From: Amycolatopsis pretoriensis
Lineage (GTDB): Bacteria; Actinomycetota; Actinomycetes; Mycobacteriales; Pseudonocardiaceae
Assembly (NCBI RefSeq): GCF_900107925.1
Contig: NZ_FNUJ01000007.1
Span: 372,001-436,000 of the forward strand
Length of the DNA: 64,000 bases
Direction of reading: 5' to 3'
Below are positions 59,617 to 64,000 of the stretch, one piece after another. Every line of letters begins with the position of its first letter. The first letter of the stretch is position 1. The position numbers were made by a program, and so were the translations under genes. Below the pieces are notes generated by a model that was not told the origin of the DNA, did not search any database, and saw only the letters and a list, made by a program, of their open reading frames with translations.

Positions 59617-60408
59617 GTGGCCGGGTCCGCACACACCGACGTCGCCGCGTACGTGCTCGGCGTCCTCAGCGAGGCCGAGAGCACCCAGTTCGAAGCCCAC
59701 CTGATGAACTGCCCGCACTGCCAGCTCGACCTGATCGAGCTCTACCAGCTGCCGGACGTCCTCGACCTGGTCAAGCGCAGCTGGCCGGAGCCGCCGATGC
59801 CGGCGCCCAGCCCGCGCACCCTTGCGCCCGGGCCCCGCGTGCTGCGCGGCCTGATGGAAGAGGCCGCCGTCAAGCGCCGCCGCCGCAAGCGGATCGGCCT
59901 GCTCGCCGGCGCCGCGGCCGCCGCCGCCGTCATCGCCGGCCCGCTGGTGACCCTCGCGGTCCAGCCGGCCGACGCCGTCCCGCCCGCGTCCCTCGCCGCG
60001 CCGACCGGCAAGCAGCCCCCGCCCCTGACGAGCGTCCTGGCGACGTCCGTGCCGCCACCGTCCACCGGTGCGCCGGGCCAGCCCGGCGGCGGCCAGACCT
60101 ACGGCCGCGGCAGCGGCGGGTCGGCCGTGAGCGCCGTCGTCACGGTGTCCCCGGTGGAGTGGGGCAGCCGCGTCGACCTCGAGCTGCGCGGGATCGTCGG
60201 ACCGCTCAAGTGCCAGCTGGTCGCCATCTCGACGACCGGCGACGACCGCGTCGTGTCCGGCTGGTCGGTGCCGCCCAAGGGGTTCGGCATCCCGGGCTCG
60301 CCGGACCCGTTGCGGCTGCAGGGTTCCACCTCGCTGGCGGTCGAGCAGATCAGCCGGTTCGAGGTCCGCGGCGACGACGGCACGGTGCTCGTCGTCGTGC
60401 AGCGCTGA
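59617..60408 (+). CDS. anti-sigma factor with ZAS zinc domain and one membrane helix
   Basis: A 263-residue protein from GTG 59617. The ZAS motif FEAHLMNCPHCQLDLIELYQ (H-x3-C-x2-C) sits at about 29-48, a membrane helix (IGLLAGAAAAAAVIAGPLVT) at about 90-115, and an extracytoplasmic beta-rich domain with VTVSPVEWGSRVDLELRGIV at 165-263. It binds and inactivates the ECF sigma factor. The ZAS fold suggests redox or envelope signals. Confidence 0.9.
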   Translation: MAGSAHTDVAAYVLGVLSEAESTQFEAHLMNCPHCQLDLIELYQLPDVLDLVKRSWPEPPMPAPSPRTLAPGPRVLRGLMEEAAVKRRRRKRIGLLAGAAAAAAVIAGPLVTLAVQPADAVPPASLAAPTGKQPPPLTSVLATSVPPPSTGAPGQPGGGQTYGRGSGGSAVSAVVTVSPVEWGSRVDLELRGIVGPLKCQLVAISTTGDDRVVSGWSVPPKGFGIPGSPDPLRLQGSTSLAVEQISRFEVRGDDGTVLVVVQR

Positions 60409-60733
60409 CTCCTCTTTCTCCCTCTGGTCTGAACCACGTCGGCGTGCGCGCCGCGGTTCACCACTCTCTTTTTCCGGTCGTATCGCTTTGACCTGCGTCA
60501 ATGGTGCGCGGTTGCGTTCCGCTAGATAACGAACAGATAACGGGCTGGTCGCTTTTGAACCTCGCCGCGTCGGCGTCCGTATCCCCCAATGCATCCCCCG
60601 ATGCATCCCGACAGCCGGAACCACAAGCATCCCCGCGGGTTCCGTGCGATCTCGACCGCAAACCAACGGTAGTTCTTGCCCGGGCACCGCGGTAATCGGC
60701 GTGCCCGGAATAACGAACGAGGTGAACTAGTCT
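60409..60733 (+). other. promoter region of the DUF1996 operon
   Basis: No gene is seen. The region is less GC-rich than its surroundings and contains the ECF promoter at 60556-60583, short direct repeats agataacg (around 60523 and 60534) and atgcatccc (60589-60597 and 60601-60609) just after the predicted start of transcription. The 5' leader to the ATG at 60734 would be about 140 bases, long enough for RNA-level control. Confidence 0.5.
60556..60583 (+). promoter_or_regulatory. ECF-type promoter for the DUF1996 operon
   Basis: TGAACC (60556-60561), a 16-base spacer and CGTATC (60578-60583), followed by CCCC. The same elements and the same TTTTGAACC...CGTATCCCC context occur on the other strand at 58960-58987. 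Confidence 0.7.
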
Positions 60734-62218
60734 ATGGCCCGGAATTCTCGGTCCCCCGTGACGGGCAAGCATCGCGTCGCCCGCCGTACCAAGATCGCCA
60801 TGGGCGCGATCGGCCTGGCGATCGCCGTCGGCGCACTCGCCGTCGCGGTCACCGCGGGCCGCACGGGCGAGGCCAGCGCGGACCCCGCGGACCCGTCGTT
60901 CTTCATCGACATCAACAAGGTTCCCGCCGGCAACAACGTCAACGCGGCCTTGCAGAAGAAGGGCGCGCAGGGTTCCTTCACCGTCGACTGTGGAACGAAC
61001 GCGGACGGCGCGCACCACAACCCGGACAACTTCATCGCGCAGCCCGGGATCAAGAACGGCGCCCAGCACCTGCACGACTACGTCGGCAACAAGACCACCG
61101 ACGCCGACTCGAGCCTCAAGAGCCTGCTCGCCGGCGGCACCACCTGCAAGAACGGTGACAAGTCGGCCTACTTCTGGCCCGTGATCCGCATCGACCGCGA
61201 GGACAACGCGGCCAACGAGAGCGAAAACCAGCAGGCCCAGCAGAAGCAGCAGGGCAAGACCGGCGACGTCCAGCAGGACCAGAGCGCCCAGGACGCCCAA
61301 GACGCGCAGGACGCCGGGCAGGGCCAGGACCAGGACGCCCAGAACCAGGACGGCCAGGACCAGAACGCGCAGGACCAGCAGGACCAGAACGCGCAGGACC
61401 AGAACGGGCAGCAGCAGAAGAAGGGCAACACCGGGGGCGGCGCGGGCCGCGGCGGTGACCAGAACGCCCAGCAGCAGAACGGCCAGGACCAGAACGCCCA
61501 GCAGCAGGACGGTCAGAACCAGCAGGACCAGCGGCAGAACCAGGACCGCCGGCGCGGCGGCCAGAACAACGGTGGCAAGAACAACGGCGGCCAGAACGGT
61601 GGCCAGAACCAGAGCAGCTCGGCCGCCGCACCGCCGGCCGAAGAGCTCGGCGGCCCGGAGGGCGAGAACGAAGAAGTCGGAGACAACGACGGCGAGATCA
61701 TCGAACCGGAGTCCGCGACGCTGAAGTTCATCGGCGGCGGCGCGCGCAACGTCGTCGCGATGCCGCTCGGCCTGAAGATCCTCTACGGTGACGCCAAGCA
61801 GAGCACCAACGGCCCGGCCAACGCCCGGCCGAGCTGGACCTGCACCGGGTTCGAGGACCGGCTGACCGACCTCTACCCGATCTGCCCGGCCGGCAGCAAG
61901 GTCGAGCGCATCCACGCCTTCCCGAACTGCTGGGACGGCAAGAACACCGACAGCGCCAACCACCGCACGCACATCGTGTTCGCGAACCAGCAGGGCAAGT
62001 GCCCGCAGGGCTTCAAGAACGTGCCGCAGCTGCAGGTGACGCTGGTCTACGACGTCCCGCAGGACGTCCAGCAGAAGGGTCAGTACAAAGTGGACGCCTT
62101 CGCCCAGGAGAAGCACAACCCGCGGTCCGACCACGACGACTTCGCGAACGTGATGAACCGCAAGATCATGGGCCGCCTGGTCAACTGCATCAACTCCGGC
62201 AAGGCCTGCGCGGAATAG
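60734..62218 (+). CDS. secreted DUF1996 protein with Q/N/D-rich low-complexity insert
   Basis: A 494-residue protein. N-terminal signal anchor (MGAIGLAIAVGALAVAVTAG at about 23-42). The DUF1996 domain is split: residues 55-155 (GSFTVDCGTNADGAHHNPDN, QHLHDYVGNKTTDADSS, YFWPVIR) and 310-494 (FPNCWDGKNTDSANHRTHIV, CPQGFKNVPQLQVTLVYDV, DDFANVMNRKIMGRLVNCIN). Between them lie about 145 residues of Gln/Asn/Asp/Gly repeats (QDQNAQ units), inserted where other family members have a short loop. Function unknown; conserved His/Asp/Cys residues suggest a metal or carbohydrate site. Confidence 0.85.
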   Translation: MARNSRSPVTGKHRVARRTKIAMGAIGLAIAVGALAVAVTAGRTGEASADPADPSFFIDINKVPAGNNVNAALQKKGAQGSFTVDCGTNADGAHHNPDNFIAQPGIKNGAQHLHDYVGNKTTDADSSLKSLLAGGTTCKNGDKSAYFWPVIRIDREDNAANESENQQAQQKQQGKTGDVQQDQSAQDAQDAQDAGQGQDQDAQNQDGQDQNAQDQQDQNAQDQNGQQQKKGNTGGGAGRGGDQNAQQQNGQDQNAQQQDGQNQQDQRQNQDRRRGGQNNGGKNNGGQNGGQNQSSSAAAPPAEELGGPEGENEEVGDNDGEIIEPESATLKFIGGGARNVVAMPLGLKILYGDAKQSTNGPANARPSWTCTGFEDRLTDLYPICPAGSKVERIHAFPNCWDGKNTDSANHRTHIVFANQQGKCPQGFKNVPQLQVTLVYDVPQDVQQKGQYKVDAFAQEKHNPRSDHDDFANVMNRKIMGRLVNCINSGKACAE

Positions 62219-62261
62219 CTCCACCCGTCCGGTCACTCCGCCCCAGGAGGGAGAACGTCCG

Positions 62262-63152
62262 ATGAACCGTGCTCGTCCGGGTGCCGCTGCCGCCGTCGCC
62301 GGTGTCGCGCTGGTCGCGGCCTGCGGGACCAACCCGTACGCCACGTCCGGTGTGGTCCAGCCGGCCGCGCAGCAGCAGCTCTCGGCGAGCACGGTCCAGG
62401 CCAGTCCCCGGGCCCGGCTGACGACGTCCACAGTGGAGGGTCTCGGCGAGGTCCTCACCGACGCCGCGGGCCACACGCTTTACCGCTACGCCAAGGATTC
62501 CGCGAAGCCGTCGCGGACCACCTGCGTCGACGCCTGCGAGCAGGCGTGGCCGCCGCTGGTCTCCGATTCCCCGGCGTCCGGTGTGGACGCTCAGCTCGTC
62601 GGCCAGGTCACCCGGCCTGACGGCCGCAAGCAGGTGACCGTCGGCGGCTGGCCGGTGTACACCTACGCCAAGGACACCGCCACCGGCGTCGCGCTCGGCC
62701 AGAACGTCAGCGCGGACTGGGCGGCGATCACCCCGGAAGGGGAGAAGGCCGGTAAGGCGACCACCCTCGGCGCCACCGAGATCGACGGCCTCGGCCCGGT
62801 CCTGACCGACCAGGCCGGCCGCACGCTTTACCTGTACACCAGGGACGAGCGGGGTTCCGGACAGTCCACCTGCGACGGCACGTGCGCGAAGACGTGGCCG
62901 CCGCTGCTGGTGGACGGCCGGATCACCGTCGCCCCGGCGATCGACACGGGCCTGGTCGGCGAGCTCACCCGAGCCGACGGCCGCAAGCAGGTCACGGTCG
63001 GCGGCTGGCCGGTGTACACCTACGCCGAAGACGGCGCACCCGGCGAGGCGACCGGCCACGGCGCCGGCGGCACCTGGTACGCCGTGGAACCCAGCGGCTG
63101 CAAGGTGGACCCGTCGCGCCGCCCGGCGTCGACGACGACCGGCGGGTACTGA
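62262..63152 (+). CDS. lipoprotein with two COG4315-type secreted repeats
   Basis: A 296-residue protein with GGAGGG upstream. The lipobox is VALVAACGTN (Cys about 21). Two homologous domains follow: residues 60-155 (HTLYRYAKDSAKPSRTTCVD, ACEQAWPPL, TVGGWPVYTYAKD) and 170-285 (RTLYLYTRDERGSGQSTCDG, TCAKTWPPLL, TVGGWPVYTYAED). Each has two Cys that could form a disulfide or bind metal. It is paralogous to the lipoprotein at 58221-58820 and probably co-transcribed with the DUF1996 gene. Confidence 0.87.
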   Translation: MNRARPGAAAAVAGVALVAACGTNPYATSGVVQPAAQQQLSASTVQASPRARLTTSTVEGLGEVLTDAAGHTLYRYAKDSAKPSRTTCVDACEQAWPPLVSDSPASGVDAQLVGQVTRPDGRKQVTVGGWPVYTYAKDTATGVALGQNVSADWAAITPEGEKAGKATTLGATEIDGLGPVLTDQAGRTLYLYTRDERGSGQSTCDGTCAKTWPPLLVDGRITVAPAIDTGLVGELTRADGRKQVTVGGWPVYTYAEDGAPGEATGHGAGGTWYAVEPSGCKVDPSRRPASTTTGGY

Positions 63153-63167
63153 CCCGCCCCACGAACC

Positions 63168-63715
63168 CCGGCCCGGCGGACACTTCCCTCCACCTCACCC
63201 CCCCGTCCGCCGGGCCGGTCGCACCACCCAGAAGAACCGCGGGACCCCCGTCCCGCGCCCCGAGCCCCGGCCCGGGTGGACACTTCCCTCCACCTCACCC
63301 CCCTAGTCCCTCGGGCCGGGATTCCTCACCCCCATCGATCCGGTTCGCCGGATCAGCGAAGGAGGAAGAAGGCGGGAGCCGTTCCCGCCCCGCGAGTTCC
63401 GGCCGGTGGACGTTCTTCCCTCCACCTCACCCCCCGAGTCCACCGAGCCGGAACTCCTCCTCGAACCGACCCACCAGCCGCCAGAGCTTCGCCCTCGATC
63501 ACGCGGGCCGCGGCTCCGGTCAGGCGAGACCCGCCTGGGACACCGCCCCTCGGTCACCGGGCCGGAACCACCGCCCGAAGCGGAAGCGAACACTTCAGGT
63601 GCTTCTGAAGCCGGCGCCCCGAGAGAGCGCAGCCGGCACTCGAAGGCCACTCCTCCACAGTCCCCGGTCCGGTGGATGCTTCCCTCCACCTCACCCCCCT
63701 CATCCCCCGGACCGG
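63168..63715. repeat. array of four stem-loops with invariant C-rich loop and covarying stems
   Basis: The loop core TTCCCTCCACCTCACCCCCC is identical in four places. The flanking stems differ in sequence but stay paired. Unit 1 spans 63168-63218 (14 bp perfect), unit 2 63266-63320 (15 bp, one bulge), unit 3 63394-63456 (18 bp, one bulge), unit 4 63664-63715 (14 bp, one mismatch). Near the loop, GGCGGAC/GTCCGCC in unit 1 becomes GGTGGAC/GTCCACC in unit 3, a compensatory change. The array fills the gap between two convergent genes; unit 4 runs 16 bases into the AsnC gene. No coding frame is supported in this 547-bp gap. A separate small hairpin (atccggttcgccggat) lies near 63338. Confidence 0.85.
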
Positions 63716-64000
63716 CCCACGCTGCGGTCCCCGTGCTCCGGCACGGGGACCGCGGCCCAGAAGTCCAGCGGCACCCGGCCCACCCCGCGCCCCGCGTCGT
63801 CGAGCAGGCGGCCCATCAGCTTCACGTTCCGCAGGGTCACCGCGCGCGCGACCACCTCCAGCCACGGCAGCTTCGCCGCGAGCACCGCCTCCAGCCCCAG
63901 CGTCTCGTGCTGCGAAGGCAGCCACACCACGACCATCAGGTTCGCCGTCCCGGTCAGCGCCGCGCACATCCGCACCTCGGGCAGCATCGCCAGCGACCGC
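63700..64000 (-). CDS. AsnC/Lrp-family regulator, C-terminal part (cut by window end)
   Basis: The C-terminal ligand-binding (RAM) domain of an Lrp/AsnC regulator: RMCAALTGTANLMVVVWLPS, HETLGLEAVLAAKLPWLEVV, AVTLRNVKLMGRLLDDAGRG. The frame stays open to the window edge, and the N-terminal HTH must lie beyond 64000. The stop codon lies inside stem-loop unit 4 of the array. Confidence 0.8.
   Translation of the reverse strand, partial: RSLAMLPEVRMCAALTGTANLMVVVWLPSQHETLGLEAVLAAKLPWLEVVARAVTLRNVKLMGRLLDDAGRGVGRVPLDFWAAVPVPEHGDRSVGRSGG

Noticed and set aside
61205..61640. CRISPR-like repeat array
   Set aside because: The repetition is in frame, irregular in period and codes for QDQNAQ units; no spacers.
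60458..62476. 672-residue Val/Leu-rich minus frame opposite the DUF1996 gene
   Set aside because: Antisense of the Q/N/D-rich insert gives artificial Leu/Val/Ala repeats; no ribosome site or domain.
63168..63715. Integron attC or CRISPR interpretation of the four-unit repeat array
   Set aside because: Spacing is irregular (98-270 bp), the conserved part is the loop rather than the stem ends and no integrase or cas gene is near.

Overview
The window is about 64 kb of high-GC actinobacterial chromosome. Gene content (mycobacterial-type cholesterol catabolism, wax ester synthase/lipase pair, Lsr2, Scr1-type HTH plus DUF397, F420-type nitroreductase) and codon use point to Pseudonocardiaceae, most likely Amycolatopsis or a close relative. 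The genus is an inference; no rRNA or marker gene is present to settle it.

Positions 1 to about 18.6 kb are the right-hand part of an integrated temperate-phage-like element whose left end lies outside the window. It carries a DUF1906 lysin-like gene, a long minus-strand train of small translationally coupled genes (two tandem endonuclease/exonuclease/phosphatase-fold proteins, a degenerate NB-ARC-like protein, a multi-HTH regulator, a YkgJ-like Cys-cluster protein, a MazG-like protein, two Lsr2-family proteins), an Scr1-type regulator with DUF397 partner, an excisionase-like HTH protein and a tyrosine integrase at the right end. Between 12.93 and 13.42 kb, downstream of a conserved 243-aa protein of unknown function, lie two tandem tRNA-like genes whose halves are in the wrong order: each 3' half (anticodon-stem 3' strand, T arm, acceptor 3' strand, encoded CCA) comes 3-5 nt before its own 5' half (acceptor 5' strand, D arm, anticodon-stem 5' strand). 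All four stems pair in both. These look like circularly permuted tRNAs or tRNA mimics and are the most unusual feature of the window.

Positions 18.6 to 26.6 kb are chromosomal: an SNF2 helicase/SWIM-finger pair, an HSL-type lipase divergent from a WS/DGAT, a deazaflavin-dependent nitroreductase-like protein and an alpha/beta hydrolase.

Positions 26.6 to 43.3 kb are a steroid (cholesterol) catabolic region: fadE28-fadE29-chsH2-chsH1-ltp2 (last side-chain cycle), a MaoC hydratase, kshB, kshA and kstD (ring opening), a second KstD-like flavoprotein, and hsaA-hsaD-hsaC-hsaB (A/B ring cleavage). KstR-like operator sequences sit in front of the three transcription units. A 71-bp tandem repeat and a riboflavin kinase gene interrupt the set.

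Positions 43.3 to 55.2 kb hold housekeeping and accessory genes: metallo-beta-lactamase-fold and Smr proteins, a fatty acid desaturase, an operon of AraC regulator, VOC protein, MFS pump, mini-AraC and UvrA-like ABC protein, then a LysR gene divergent from a DHA2-type MFS pump.

Positions 55.2 to 63.2 kb look like one ECF-sigma regulon. A sigma/anti-sigma pair is flanked by a minus operon (secreted COG4315-type lipoprotein, DUF4142 protein, cytochrome-b-like membrane protein, ferredoxin, ferredoxin reductase) and a plus operon (DUF1996 protein with a Q/N/D-rich insert, double-repeat COG4315 lipoprotein). Both carry an identical TGAACC-N16-CGTATC promoter. The last 0.5 kb before a partial AsnC/Lrp gene contains four stem-loops with an invariant C-rich loop and covarying stems.
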